From Hoyosella altamirensis (GTDB lineage: Bacteria; Actinomycetota; Actinomycetes; Mycobacteriales; Mycobacteriaceae), in the NCBI RefSeq assembly GCF_014191505.1, contig NZ_JACHWS010000003.1, positions 620,001 through 684,000 on the forward strand: DNA of 64,000 nucleotides, read 5' to 3'. The position numbers and the translations under genes were made by a program. Each line of letters opens with the position of its first letter. The first letter of the stretch is position 1. This document shows positions 56,015 to 64,000 of the stretch, piece after piece. The notes beneath the pieces were generated by a model. The model ran no database searches and was not told the origin of the DNA. It worked only from the letters and a program-made list of their open reading frames with translations.

Positions 56015-56896
56015 TCAGTTCAGCCTGAGTTCGGCGGCGGCCCGCAGTTGATCGCTGCGATGTTTCAGCACTACTCCTAGCGTCATGCGGACAGCGGCAT
56101 CGTCGACGGTGTCCAGGCCGAGTGCCAGCAGCGTCCTCCCCCAATCGATGGTTTCCGCCACTGACGGCGCCTTCTTCAGGTGCATACCGCGTAGCACGCT
56201 GATGACCCGAATGAGTTGCTCCGCGAATGCTTCTGGCAGTTCCGGGACCCGCGCCGCAAGAATTTTGCGTTCTCGGTCGGGATCCGGGTAGTCCATGTGA
56301 AGGAACAAACACCGGCGCTTCAGTGCCTCTGAAAGTTCCCGCGTGGCGTTTGACGTGAGGACGACAAACGGGCGACGCACCGCCTCAATCGTGCCGAGTT
56401 CAGGGACGGTGACCGCGAAATCACTGAGGACTTCGAGGAGCAGCCCTTCGAACTCGATATCTGCCTTGTCGGCTTCATCGATGAGCAGCACGGTGGGATC
56501 TTCACGCCGGATCGCTGTGAGGAGCGGCCGGGACAGCAGGAACTCCTCGGAGAAAACATCGTCGCGAGTTTCCTCCCAGCTGTTTTCGTGTGCGGCCTGA
56601 ATACGGAGAATCTGCTTTGCGTGATTCCACTCGTAGAGGGCCCGGGCCTCATCGACGCCTTCGTAACACTGCAGCCGAACGAGCGCTGCGTCGGCGGCTT
56701 GTGAGACCGCGCGCGCGAGTTCCGTCTTGCCCACCCCAGCGGGCCCCTCGATGAGCAGTGGCTTACCCAGCCTGTCCGCGAGAAAGACTGCGGTCGCGGT
56801 CGCGGTGTCGGCAAGGTAGCCGGTCTCAGCGAGTCGCTCAGTGACATCCGCTGGGCTCGAGAATATCGGGCGCGAGGCGGGCATGGAACGGTCCAA
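56015..56896 (-). CDS. MoxR-family AAA+ ATPase
   Basis: ATPase of 293 residues. Walker A is IEGPAGVGKTELARAVSQAA, Walker B is LLIDEADKADIEFEGLLLEV and sensor 1 is in VVLTSNATRELSEALKRRC. A TTG start at 56896 follows AAAGGA; ATG at 56884 is also possible. It drives the adjacent CoxE/VWA protein in the usual MoxR-VWA pairing. It sits 41 bases downstream of proA on the same strand. Confidence 0.92.
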   Translation of the reverse strand: MDRSMPASRPIFSSPADVTERLAETGYLADTATATAVFLADRLGKPLLIEGPAGVGKTELARAVSQAADAALVRLQCYEGVDEARALYEWNHAKQILRIQAAHENSWEETRDDVFSEEFLLSRPLLTAIRREDPTVLLIDEADKADIEFEGLLLEVLSDFAVTVPELGTIEAVRRPFVVLTSNATRELSEALKRRCLFLHMDYPDPDRERKILAARVPELPEAFAEQLIRVISVLRGMHLKKAPSVAETIDWGRTLLALGLDTVDDAAVRMTLGVVLKHRSDQLRAAAELRLN

Positions 56897-56937
56897 GCCG
56901 GGTCCTTTCCTAAGTCAGCTTTCGCTGGGCAGACCTG

Positions 56938-58239
56938 TCACACAGGTCTGGTGTGGCCCTCACCCCAGACGATCCACTTTGTCGAGGTCAGTTCGGGTAG
57001 CGCCATGGGGCCGCGTGCATGCAGCTTCTGTGTGGAGATACCAATTTCGGCACCAAAGCCAAACTGCTCCCCGTCGGTAAAGGCGGTGGAGGCGTTCACC
57101 ATCACCGCTGCCGCGTCGACACGGTTCGTGAATTCCCGCGCAGCCGCCAGATCTTGCGTGACGATCGCTTCGGTGTGGCTGGTTCCCCATCGGTCGATGT
57201 GCTCGATAGCCTCATCGATACCGCTCACCACTTTGACCGCGATATCGAGGCTCAAATACTCGTCGCCCCAGTCGGAATCCGTCGCGGGAACCATCCCAGG
57301 TAAATCACCATGCACGGTGACGTTGCTTTTCTCCAGCGCCTTCATCAGACGTGGCAGAGCGGTCGAGGCAATCGACTCGTCGATAAGCAGAGTTTCCGCC
57401 GTATTGCACACACTCGGCCGACGGGTCTTCGAGTTGAGAACGATTTCCTCGGCCATGTCCAAGTCAGCGTTGCCGTGCACGTAAACGTGGCAGTTTCCAA
57501 CACCAGTTTCGATTGTCGGCACGGTCGCGTCGCGCACGACCGCACTGATCAGTCCAGCGCCACCACGTGGAATGACAACGTCAACAAGCCCACGTGCCTG
57601 AATCAAGTGCGTTACCGAGGCGCGGTTCTCGCTCGGCAGCAACTGAACAGCGTCGGCAGGGAGACCGAGTTCGGTGAGCGATCGGCGCAAGGTGTGGACT
57701 AGCTGGGCGTTCGATGCCGCTGCCGAGCCTGAACCGCGCAGCAGCACTGAGTTTCCGGATTTCAGGGCCAGGCCGAACGCATCCACTGTGACGTTTGGGC
57801 GCGCTTCGTACACGATCCCAACCACACCGAGAGGGACGCGTTTCTGCACGAGTTCAAGCCCGTTCGGCAGCGTCGTGCCGCGCAGAACTTCACCCACAGG
57901 ATCTGCGAGCCCCGCTACTTGCCGCAAGCCGGAGGCAATACCTTCCACGCGTGCCTGGGTCAGCCGCAGACGGTCGAGGAGGCTCTCCGCCGTACCAGCA
58001 GCCCGTGCACGCTCAATGTCGCTGTCATTGGCGGCGATGATGTCCCCTGCACCAGCGAGCACAGCGTCAGCGGCAGCATGAAGCGCCCGGTTCTTCTCCT
58101 CAGTGGTGAGCAACGCGAGTGTGCGCGCGGCGCCTCGCGCACGGCGGGCCGCGTCGTGAACGGCGTCGCGGAGATCCTCCGCACCTGACGAACTAGTCGC
58201 AGTCGCACTGGCGGCAGACCCCTGAAAACCCGTAGTCAT
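56938..58239 (-). CDS. proA: Gamma-glutamyl phosphate reductase
   Basis: Second enzyme of proline synthesis, reducing gamma-glutamyl phosphate to the semialdehyde; 433 residues. Motifs include [37 protein letters not shown] and the catalytic Cys in [23 protein letters not shown] at 58239 is preferred over 58266 because it lies closer to the family's usual start. It is divergent from the ribokinase gene. Confidence 0.95.
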   Translation of the reverse strand: MTTGFQGSAASATATSSSGAEDLRDAVHDAARRARGAARTLALLTTEEKNRALHAAADAVLAGAGDIIAANDSDIERARAAGTAESLLDRLRLTQARVEGIASGLRQVAGLADPVGEVLRGTTLPNGLELVQKRVPLGVVGIVYEARPNVTVDAFGLALKSGNSVLLRGSGSAAASNAQLVHTLRRSLTELGLPADAVQLLPSENRASVTHLIQARGLVDVVIPRGGAGLISAVVRDATVPTIETGVGNCHVYVHGNADLDMAEEIVLNSKTRRPSVCNTAETLLIDESIASTALPRLMKALEKSNVTVHGDLPGMVPATDSDWGDEYLSLDIAVKVVSGIDEAIEHIDRWGTSHTEAIVTQDLAAAREFTNRVDAAAVMVNASTAFTDGEQFGFGAEIGISTQKLHARGPMALPELTSTKWIVWGEGHTRPV

Positions 58240-58298
58240 GACCACCAGGGTAGCGGGTTGCGTCACAAGACCGAACTACGTGATGCGATGCTGTCCAC

Positions 58299-59162
58299 AT
58301 GAGCCGGATCGCGGTCCTCGGCAGTATCAACATGGACCTTGTCGTCCGGGCGCAGCGCTTGCCTGCACCCGGAGAAACAGTTCTCGGCGAGTCACGGCGA
58401 GAACTGCCCGGCGGCAAGGGCGCCAACCAGGCGATCGCAGCCGCCCGCATGGGGGCGCAAGTCTGGTTTCTCGGAGCGGTCGGGACTGACAGCTATGCGG
58501 AGCCCCTTAGGGATCGCCTGCTTTCGGCAGGTGTGCACACATCTGAGCTGCGCACGATCGAGGGCCCCAGTGGATTCGCGGCGATCACGGTCAACCCGGC
58601 GGGCGAGAACTCGATCGTCGTCGTCCCCGGCGCGAATCATGCGCTCCGCGAACTCACGCCTGCAGACCAGGCACGCATCCGTGACTGTGATGTCTTGCTG
58701 CTCCAGCTCGAGGTGCCCATCAGCGTCGTCGCCGACGCCGCCGAGTTCGCGTATGAGGCAGGCACGACCGTGATGCTGAACCCTTCGCCCTATCAGCAAC
58801 TCCCCCGGAAGCTGCTCACCCACGCAGATGTGGCGATCGTCAACGAGATCGAGGCTGAACAACTCGGGCGCGACCAGGAGCGGTTCCGTCAGCTCGTCAT
58901 CACCCGCGGGCGCCGCGGTGCGCATTTTCGGGGCTGTGGGGGCGAAAGCTTGGATGCACCCGCTCCGGAGGTAGATGTGGTCGACACCACGGGTGCTGGA
59001 GATGCATTCGCGGGGGCATGCGCAGCGCTCTGGCGCAGCGGCCCATCTGTCGCCGTGCCGTGGGCCTGCACAGCAGGGGCACTCGCAGTAACTCGAGAGG
59101 GAGCGTACAGTCCGGGATATACCGATGTGGCGGCAAGAATGCCTAGCTTGGGTAGTAGCTAG
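58299..59162 (+). CDS. rbsK: Ribokinase (PfkB family)
   Basis: Sugar kinase of 287 residues. The substrate motif is ELPGGKGANQAIAAARMGAQ and the ATP/catalytic motif is DTTGAGDAFAGACAALW. MLNPSPYQQLP and IVNEIEAEQLG are ribokinase-like. It probably phosphorylates ribose to ribose-5-phosphate. No ribose transporter is adjacent. An N-terminal VLGSINMDLVVRAQRLPAPG fits ribokinase better than fructokinase. Confidence 0.88.
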   Translation: MSRIAVLGSINMDLVVRAQRLPAPGETVLGESRRELPGGKGANQAIAAARMGAQVWFLGAVGTDSYAEPLRDRLLSAGVHTSELRTIEGPSGFAAITVNPAGENSIVVVPGANHALRELTPADQARIRDCDVLLLQLEVPISVVADAAEFAYEAGTTVMLNPSPYQQLPRKLLTHADVAIVNEIEAEQLGRDQERFRQLVITRGRRGAHFRGCGGESLDAPAPEVDVVDTTGAGDAFAGACAALWRSGPSVAVPWACTAGALAVTREGAYSPGYTDVAARMPSLGSS

Positions 59163-59225
59163 CCGTGCCTATCACACCTGGTCAATGATCACAATGTAAT
59201 GATCGTCACATAGTGTCTTTAACCA

Positions 59226-59259
59226 GGGGATTCGCTAGTCATCCCATGTCCGAATCCCC
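59226..59259 (+). terminator. Hairpin between rbsK and ectA
   Basis: A nine-base perfect inverted repeat (59226-59234 GGGGATTCG, 59251-59259 CGAATCCCC) with a 16-base loop. It lies 64 bases after rbsK and about 48 bases before ectA. It could end rbsK transcription or form part of the ectA leader. Just upstream, AATGATC occurs twice (59183-59204), giving an AT-rich stretch that could be a regulator site. Confidence 0.4.
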
Positions 59260-59306
59260 CTGCCACCCTGACATCGCTAATGCATCTTGTTAACCTCGGG
59301 TTACCG

Positions 59307-59828
59307 ATGAATTCGACAGCAGAACGCCCAAACACCGCCCGGAGTGCGGTGCGATTCCGCTTCCCGGAGCCCAAGGATGGGGTCCGGCTGTGGGAGATTG
59401 CCCGCGATTCACAGGTCCTCGATCTGAATTCCAGTTATGCCTACGTCCTGTGGTGCCGCGATTTCCGTGAGTCATCCGTAGTCGCTGAGGTCGACGGCAG
59501 AGTGGCCGGATTTGTCACTGGCTTCTTCCGTCCGCAGGACCCACTAACGCTGTTTGTCTGGCAGGTTGCCGTTGACAGCGATTACCGCGGGATGAAGATC
59601 GCCCACGGGATGCTCGACTGGCTGCTCGATCAGCCACCTGTGCGCCGGGCAACCCACCTCGAAACGACCGTAAGCCCTGACAACAAAGCCTCGATCGCGA
59701 TGTTCACCTCGCTCGCGCGCACCCGAAATACCTCTATTACGCGCAGCGATTTGTTCCCGCCTGATCTCTTCCCGGACAGCCACGAGCCGGAGGATCTCTA
59801 TCGAATCGGCGAATTCGAACCGCGCTAA
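59307..59828 (+). CDS. ectA: L-2,4-diaminobutyrate acetyltransferase
   Basis: GNAT acetyltransferase of 173 residues, the second step of ectoine synthesis. FRFPEPKDGVRLWEIARDSQ, LDLNSSYAYVLWCRDF, VAVDSDYRGMKIAHGMLDWL (acetyl-CoA loop) and ETTVSPDNKASIAMFTSLAR are EctA motifs. ATG 59280 is an alternative start nine codons upstream; neither has a good ribosome-binding site. It is followed by ectB and ectC, the classical order. Confidence 0.93.
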   Translation: MNSTAERPNTARSAVRFRFPEPKDGVRLWEIARDSQVLDLNSSYAYVLWCRDFRESSVVAEVDGRVAGFVTGFFRPQDPLTLFVWQVAVDSDYRGMKIAHGMLDWLLDQPPVRRATHLETTVSPDNKASIAMFTSLARTRNTSITRSDLFPPDLFPDSHEPEDLYRIGEFEPR

Positions 59829-59902
59829 GCGCGTAACAGGGCTAAACCTGGCAAACGCTGGGTAATAGAACTTATCCGTATCTCTCTTATGAGGAGTAAC
59901 TC

Positions 59903-61213
59903 ATGACTATCGCTCACTTGCCAACTGATGAAAAGGCAGAGAAGCCCGGCACCGGACCTGGGGTTCCGAGCATCATCGAAACACGTGAATCCGAGGTTCG
60001 GGGTTACTGCCGAGGCTGGCCGACCACGTTCGACACCGCCCAGGGCGCGTGGATCACGGACACGTCCGGCCGCAAGTTTCTCGACTTCTTTGCCGGCGCC
60101 GGTTCACTGAACTACGGGCACAACAATCCTATTCTCAAAGAAGCGCTGATCGACTACATCGCGCGCGATGGCATCACTCACGGCCTCGACATGGCTACGG
60201 TCGCGAAGAAGGAATTCCTCGAGACCTTCGAGGACGTCATCCTCAAGCCGCGCAAACTCGACTACAAGGTCCAGTTCCCCGGCCCGACCGGCACCAACTC
60301 GGTCGAGGCCGCACTGAAGCTTGCACGCAAGGCTACTGGCCGTGAAGCGATCATCAACTTCACCAACGCGTTCCACGGGATGACGCTCGGCGCGCTGTCC
60401 GTCACCGGTAACTCGATGAAGCGCGCAGGCGCGGGCATCCCGCTGGTACACGCCACACCGATGCCGTACGACAACTACTTTGGCGGCGTCACCGAGGACT
60501 TCCAGTGGTTCGAGCGCGTCCTCGACGATTCAGGTTCCGGCCTCAACCGCCCGGCGGCCGTCATCGTTGAGACCGTTCAGGGTGAGGGTGGCGTCAACGT
60601 TGCCCGGCCCGAGTGGCTCGCCGCTCTCGCCGAGCTTTGCGCTCGCCGCGACATCCTCCTGATTGTTGACGACGTCCAGATGGGCTGCGGCCGTACCGGA
60701 CCGTTCTTCTCCTTCGAGATCGCTGGCATCACCCCGGACATCGTCACCGTGTCGAAGTCGATCAGCGGCTACGGCTTGCCGATGGCACTGACTCTCTTCA
60801 AACCGGAACTCGACATCTGGGCTCCCGGCGAGCACAACGGCACCTTCCGCGGGAACAACCCTGCATTCGTGACCTCGAAGGTCGCGCTGGACACCTACTG
60901 GTCGAACAACGCGCTTGAGCTCGACACCATCCGCAAGGGCCAGAAGATCGCCGAGAATTTCGATAACCTCGCCAAGAAGTACGAGGGCGAGGTCCACGGC
61001 CGCGGAAGGGGCATGGTCCAGGGTCTGGTGTTCGACAAGCCCGAACTCGCTTCGAAGGCATGCGAGATCGCATTCGGGAACGGGCTGCTCGCCGAGACTT
61101 CCGGTCCGTCAGATGAGGTCGTCAAGCTGCTGCCGCCGCTGACTCTCACGGACGATGAGCTCGACCAGGGCCTCGCGATTCTCGCCGATGCCACTGAGCA
61201 GGTCCTCAGCTGA
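59903..61213 (+). CDS. ectB: L-2,4-diaminobutyrate aminotransferase
   Basis: PLP-dependent class III aminotransferase of 436 residues, converting aspartate semialdehyde to diaminobutyrate with glutamate as amino donor. Motifs: FFAGAGSLNYGHNNPILKEA, FPGPTGTNSVEAALKLARKA, IVDDVQMGCGRTGPFFSFE and VSKSISGYGLPMAL with the PLP-binding Lys in SKS. TGAGGAG precedes the ATG. Ectoine protects against osmotic stress. Confidence 0.96.
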   Translation: MTIAHLPTDEKAEKPGTGPGVPSIIETRESEVRGYCRGWPTTFDTAQGAWITDTSGRKFLDFFAGAGSLNYGHNNPILKEALIDYIARDGITHGLDMATVAKKEFLETFEDVILKPRKLDYKVQFPGPTGTNSVEAALKLARKATGREAIINFTNAFHGMTLGALSVTGNSMKRAGAGIPLVHATPMPYDNYFGGVTEDFQWFERVLDDSGSGLNRPAAVIVETVQGEGGVNVARPEWLAALAELCARRDILLIVDDVQMGCGRTGPFFSFEIAGITPDIVTVSKSISGYGLPMALTLFKPELDIWAPGEHNGTFRGNNPAFVTSKVALDTYWSNNALELDTIRKGQKIAENFDNLAKKYEGEVHGRGRGMVQGLVFDKPELASKACEIAFGNGLLAETSGPSDEVVKLLPPLTLTDDELDQGLAILADATEQVLS

Positions 61214-61225
61214 TCTCCCACGAAG

Positions 61226-61263
61226 ACGCGCCCCGGGATCGACAACCAATCCCCGGGGCGCGT
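61226..61263 (+). terminator. Hairpin between ectB and ectC
   Basis: A 12-base stem (61226-61237 ACGCGCCCCGGG, 61252-61263 reverse complement) with a 14-base loop, followed by only two or three T. It begins 12 bases after the ectB stop and lies 63 bases before ectC. It may partly terminate and so set the ectC level below ectB, or stabilise the ectAB message. Confidence 0.55.
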
Positions 61264-61326
61264 TTCCGTCGGGCATCACCACATTTCGAAAGTCGCTGAT
61301 CACTTCACAACAGAAAGGCCGCTCCC

Positions 61327-61722
61327 ATGATCGTGCGCACCACCCAAGAGATCACCGATACTGAGCGCGATGTAACCGCCGAGAACGGAAACTGGCGCAG
61401 CAAGCGGATCGTCCTCGCTGACGACCGCGTAGGCTTCTCTTTCCACGAGACCACGATCAAAGCGGGCACCATCAACGAGTTCCACTACGCGAACCATGTT
61501 GAGGCCGTCTGGCTGGTGGAAGGCCGGGGCAAGCTCACAGACCTCGAAACCGGCGAGGTGTACGAACTGTCAGCTGGTTCGATGTATCTGCTGAACAAGT
61601 ACGAGAAGCATCGTCTCGAGGTCGACGAGCAGATGCGGATGCTGTGCGTGTTCAACCCGCCCGTTACCGGACGCGAAGTACACGACGAACACGGGGTTTA
61701 TCCGCTGATCGAGCTTGACTGA
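61327..61722 (+). CDS. ectC: L-ectoine synthase
   Basis: Cupin-fold enzyme of 131 residues that cyclises gamma-acetyl-diaminobutyrate to ectoine. MIVRTTQEITDTERDVTAEN, GFSFHETTIKAGTINEFHY and NHVEAVWLVEGRGKLTDLET are EctC motifs. GAAAGG precedes the ATG. No ectoine hydroxylase (ectD) follows, so the operon makes ectoine but not hydroxyectoine at this locus. Confidence 0.96.
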   Translation: MIVRTTQEITDTERDVTAENGNWRSKRIVLADDRVGFSFHETTIKAGTINEFHYANHVEAVWLVEGRGKLTDLETGEVYELSAGSMYLLNKYEKHRLEVDEQMRMLCVFNPPVTGREVHDEHGVYPLIELD

Positions 61723-61840
61723 TCGCAGTAAACGAACAGGCGGGGCTACGGGGCGGCCACCAAAGCCGCACCGAACGGTAACAAAACCAAACTTCTGATA
61801 TCGGATGACGGGGACTGTCAGTCCAGCCTGATACAACGGT

Positions 61841-61880
61841 AGAGACGCGGGGCAGCAAGGGAAGGTTGCCCCGCGTCTCT
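61841..61880 (+). terminator. Terminator after ectC
   Basis: A 14-base perfect stem (61841-61854 AGAGACGCGGGGCA, 61867-61880) with a 12-base loop, then a T-rich stretch (CTGTGTCTTTCC). It lies about 120 bases after ectC and before the sirtuin gene, and is a good candidate for the end of the ectoine transcript. Confidence 0.65.
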
Positions 61881-61920
61881 GTGTCTTTCCGTGCCTTCTG
61901 TGTCTTTCTGCGGTCTCGCT

Positions 61921-62796
61921 ATGCTGGATGGGGTGAAACCCGTGGGCTCAGTGATCAGCGAGCAGCAGACCATCAGCCGGGCGCACACCGTGCGGCTGAT
62001 CGAGTGTTTGGCAGGGCAGCGCATTCTTGCCCTTACGGGCGCTGGAATCTCGACGGAGTCTGGTGTGCCAGATTACCGGGGCCCTGACTCCCCCAAACGG
62101 ACTCCGATGACCTTTCAGCAGTTCGTCGGCAGCTCCGTGAACCGTCAACGCTACTGGGCACGTAACCACCTCGGCTGGCAGTACATGGAATCACGGTCGC
62201 CCAACCCAGGACACGCAGCGCTTGCGGAACTCGAACGTTCCGGCGCAGTCGCCCATCTGATCACCCAAAACGTTGATCTGCTCCATACCAAGGCCGGTCA
62301 CCGCACCGTCATTGATCTTCACGGCACCTACCGGTCTGTCGTTTGCCTCAATTGCGGGAGTACGACCGACCGCAAAGCCCTCGCGAAGCGGCTCACCGAA
62401 CTCAATGCAGACTTCGGAGCCCGCGCTGCTCTCGACGGGCTTGAGATAGCGCCGGATGCGGATGCGATCGTGCACGCCGTCGAACATTTCCGCGTCGCGG
62501 CCTGCGTTGCCTGCGGGGGCATCCTCAAGCCAGACATCGTGTTCTTCGGCGAGTCCGTCCCGCGTGAACGGGTCGAACATGCGTATGCCGCCGTGGACGA
62601 CGCGACGGCACTTCTTGTTGCGGGGTCATCACTCACCGTCATGTCAGGGCTCCGGTTCGTGCGGTATGCGGCGAAGCAGGGAAAACCCATCGTCATTATC
62701 AATCGGGGTCAGACTCGCGGCGATGATCTCGCGGCACTCAAACTTAATGCGGGATGCACCGAGGTCCTCACGACTCTGGCGCGGCTGCTGACGTAG
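61921..62796 (+). CDS. NAD-dependent protein deacylase (Sir2 family)
   Basis: Sirtuin of 291 residues. The Rossmann part has LTGAGISTESGVPDYRGPDS and LITQNVDLLHTKAGH, the catalytic His is in DLHGTY, and the zinc ribbon uses CLNC and CVACGG. VAGSSLTVMSGLRFV and VIINRGQTRGDD complete the NAD site. It removes acyl groups from lysines using NAD. ATG at 61921 was chosen; ATG 61891 and GTG 61933 are alternatives. There is no obvious link to the ectoine or arsenic genes on either side. Confidence 0.9.
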   Translation: MLDGVKPVGSVISEQQTISRAHTVRLIECLAGQRILALTGAGISTESGVPDYRGPDSPKRTPMTFQQFVGSSVNRQRYWARNHLGWQYMESRSPNPGHAALAELERSGAVAHLITQNVDLLHTKAGHRTVIDLHGTYRSVVCLNCGSTTDRKALAKRLTELNADFGARAALDGLEIAPDADAIVHAVEHFRVAACVACGGILKPDIVFFGESVPRERVEHAYAAVDDATALLVAGSSLTVMSGLRFVRYAAKQGKPIVIINRGQTRGDDLAALKLNAGCTEVLTTLARLLT

Positions 62797-62809
62797 CGTT
62801 TGCGCTTTG

Positions 62810-62823
62810 GATAGATATCTATC
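62810..62823. promoter_or_regulatory. Palindrome in the arsR promoter
   Basis: GATAGATATCTATC is a perfect 14-base palindrome between the sirtuin stop and arsR, followed by related half-sites (ATAGATGGATG). It is the natural candidate for the ArsR operator, lying 12 bases before the first ATG of arsR. Confidence 0.55.
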
Positions 62824-62834
62824 AATATAGATGG

Positions 62835-63179
62835 ATGTCAATGGCACCACCTGGCCATCAGCCGCTAACGGCTGAGGAAGCCAAGTTGCGGGCGCACACG
62901 CTCAAAGCCCTGAGTGACCCCGTGCGATTACGAATAGCGAGCCTCATCGCGAGTGATCCTCGCGGCAAAGTCTGTGTCTGCGACATCACGCCCCAATTCA
63001 GCCTCTCGCAACCGACGATTTCTCATCACCTCAAGGTGCTGAAAGAAGCCGGTCTTCTCTCCTGTGAGCGCTCTGGAACCTGGGTGTACTACTGGATCGC
63101 CGCAGGAGCTGAACCACTAGTAAGCGCTCTGCTGGGCCCCTCCGCTCCCACCGTTGCACCCGACCCGAACTGCTGCTGA
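62835..63179 (+). CDS. arsR: ArsR-family arsenite-responsive repressor
   Basis: Repressor of 114 residues. The HTH core has LKALSDPVRLRIASLIASDP, then VCVCDITPQFSLSQPTISHH and LKVLKEAGLLSCERSGTWVY. The CVC motif at the start of the recognition-helix region is the As(III)/Sb(III)-binding site of ArsR, and the C-terminus ends NCC. ATG at 62835 or 62841. The ACR3 transporter follows 20 bases later, so it controls arsenite efflux. Confidence 0.92.
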   Translation: MSMAPPGHQPLTAEEAKLRAHTLKALSDPVRLRIASLIASDPRGKVCVCDITPQFSLSQPTISHHLKVLKEAGLLSCERSGTWVYYWIAAGAEPLVSALLGPSAPTVAPDPNCC

Positions 63180-63199
63180 TACCTCGAGAAGGAGTGTCG

Positions 63200-64000
63200 T
63201 GAGTAACTCACGCACGGACGCTGTCACGTTAACCCCTCCCGCTGCCGCGGGGCCGCGACTGTCTACCCTCGACCGCTTCCTTCCCCTATGGATCGCCCTC
63301 GCAATGGGGGCGGGCCTGCTGCTGGGCCAGTTTGTGCCCGGACTCGGTTCGGCGATCGACGGTATCAAGATCGATGGTATTTCCCTGCCCATTGCGCTCG
63401 GCCTGCTGATCATGATGTACCCGGTTCTGGCAAAGGTCCGGTACGACCGACTCGACTCGGTGACCGGAGACCGACGGCTGCTCGCAAGTTCAATATTCCT
63501 GAACTGGGTCATCGGCCCTGCGGTCATGTTCGCTCTCACCTGGGTATTCCTCGCCGACTTACCGGAATACCGCACCGGTCTCATCATCGTCGGGCTTGCC
63601 CGGTGTATCGCGATGGTGATCATCTGGAACGATCTGGCCTGCGGTGACCGTGAAGCCGCGGCTGTTCTAGTCGCCCTCAATTCGGTGTTCCAGGTTTTCA
63701 TGTTCGCGGTGCTCGGCTGGTTTTATCTTGCTCTCCTGCCCAGCTGGCTGGGGTTCGAGCAGGCATCGATCGACGCATCCCCGTGGGACATCGCACGATC
63801 CGTGCTGATATTTCTGGGCATCCCTCTGCTGGCCGGATATCTGACACGCCGATTCGGCGAACGCGCGAAGGGACGCGAGTGGTACGAAGCTAAGTTCCTG
63901 CCAGTAATCGGTCCATGGGCCCTCTATGGGCTGCTATTCACAATCGTCGTCCTCTTCGCCCTGCAGGGTGAGCAAATCAGCTCGAACCCGCTGGACGTCG
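63200..64000 (+). CDS. arsB: Arsenite efflux transporter, ACR3 family (truncated by the window end)
   Basis: The frame starts at GTG 63200, with AAGGAGTGTC upstream, and stays open to the last base: 267 codons are visible of an expected 340-370. Motifs: LSTLDRFLPLWIALAMGAGL, LPIALGLLIMMYPVLAKVRY and GLARCIAMVIIWNDLACGDR with the conserved Cys that is essential in ACR3. About seven membrane helices are visible so far. It exports arsenite and is co-transcribed with arsR. Confidence 0.93.

Overview
The window reads as a chromosomal segment from a high-GC actinobacterium of the order Mycobacteriales (Mycobacterium, Rhodococcus, Hoyosella and Dietzia relatives). The gene order closely follows, from memory, the M. 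tuberculosis stretch from glyS/smtB/zur through uppS, recO, era, ybeY, phoH, rsmE, dnaJ2, hrcA, hemW, sirA-cysH, cysTWA-subI, lepA, rpsT, holA, comEC/comEA, octT-gpgP-rsfS-nadD, CoxE/MoxR and proA. Many genes start with GTG, and actinobacterial signatures (an Rpf, methylglucose-lipopolysaccharide genes, a long N-terminally extended Z-prenyl synthase) support this. The genus cannot be fixed from the sequence alone.

Layout. 1-3.5 kb: the very 5' end of glyS, the zinc-sensing smtB-zur pair, then uppS and recO. 2.7-8.6 kb: an inserted phosphate-uptake operon pstS-pstC-pstA-pstB-pstB ending in an OmpR-type regulator whose receiver has lost its phosphoacceptor, preceded by a PHO-box-like repeat. 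8.7-17.6 kb: housekeeping genes on the minus strand (era, CNNM/CBS protein, ybeY, phoH, a DUF1876 protein, rsmE, dnaJ, hrcA, hemW). 17.8-29.6 kb: assimilatory sulfur metabolism, namely sirA-cysX-cysH-cysD-cysN on the plus strand and subI-cysT-cysW-cysA on the minus strand, separated by a large unknown lipoprotein. Each operon is preceded by a short leader ORF ending in clustered cysteine codons, which I read as cysteine-responsive attenuators. 29.5-38.9 kb: a mixed accessory stretch with a GH15 enzyme, an IdeR-boxed orphan siderophore-binding lipoprotein, an Rpf, a repetitive helical protein, a nitronate monooxygenase-like enzyme, an AbiEi/DUF559-type gene lying between two 107-bp direct repeats, a PhzF protein, and an alpha/beta hydrolase divergent from a TetR regulator across a long palindrome.

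38.9-58.3 kb: lepA (with a possible small RNA upstream), a Tat-exported amidase/PGRP, the transglutaminase / alpha-E / ATP-grasp trio, rpsT, holA, comEC-comEA, degV, octT-gpgP-rsfS-nadD, a CoxE-MoxR pair and proA. 58.3-64 kb: a ribokinase, the ectoine operon ectABC, a sirtuin, and an arsenic resistance pair (arsR and an ACR3 transporter cut by the window end). No tRNA, rRNA, CRISPR array, prophage or insertion sequence was recognised.

The most notable points are the two cysteine leader ORFs, the phosphorylation-dead regulator at the end of the pst operon, the 107-bp repeat pair around the DUF559 gene, a candidate small RNA with a strong terminator in front of lepA, and a promoter/operator arrangement that moves the smtB start downstream. 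All family assignments come from reading motifs by eye; no database search was run.
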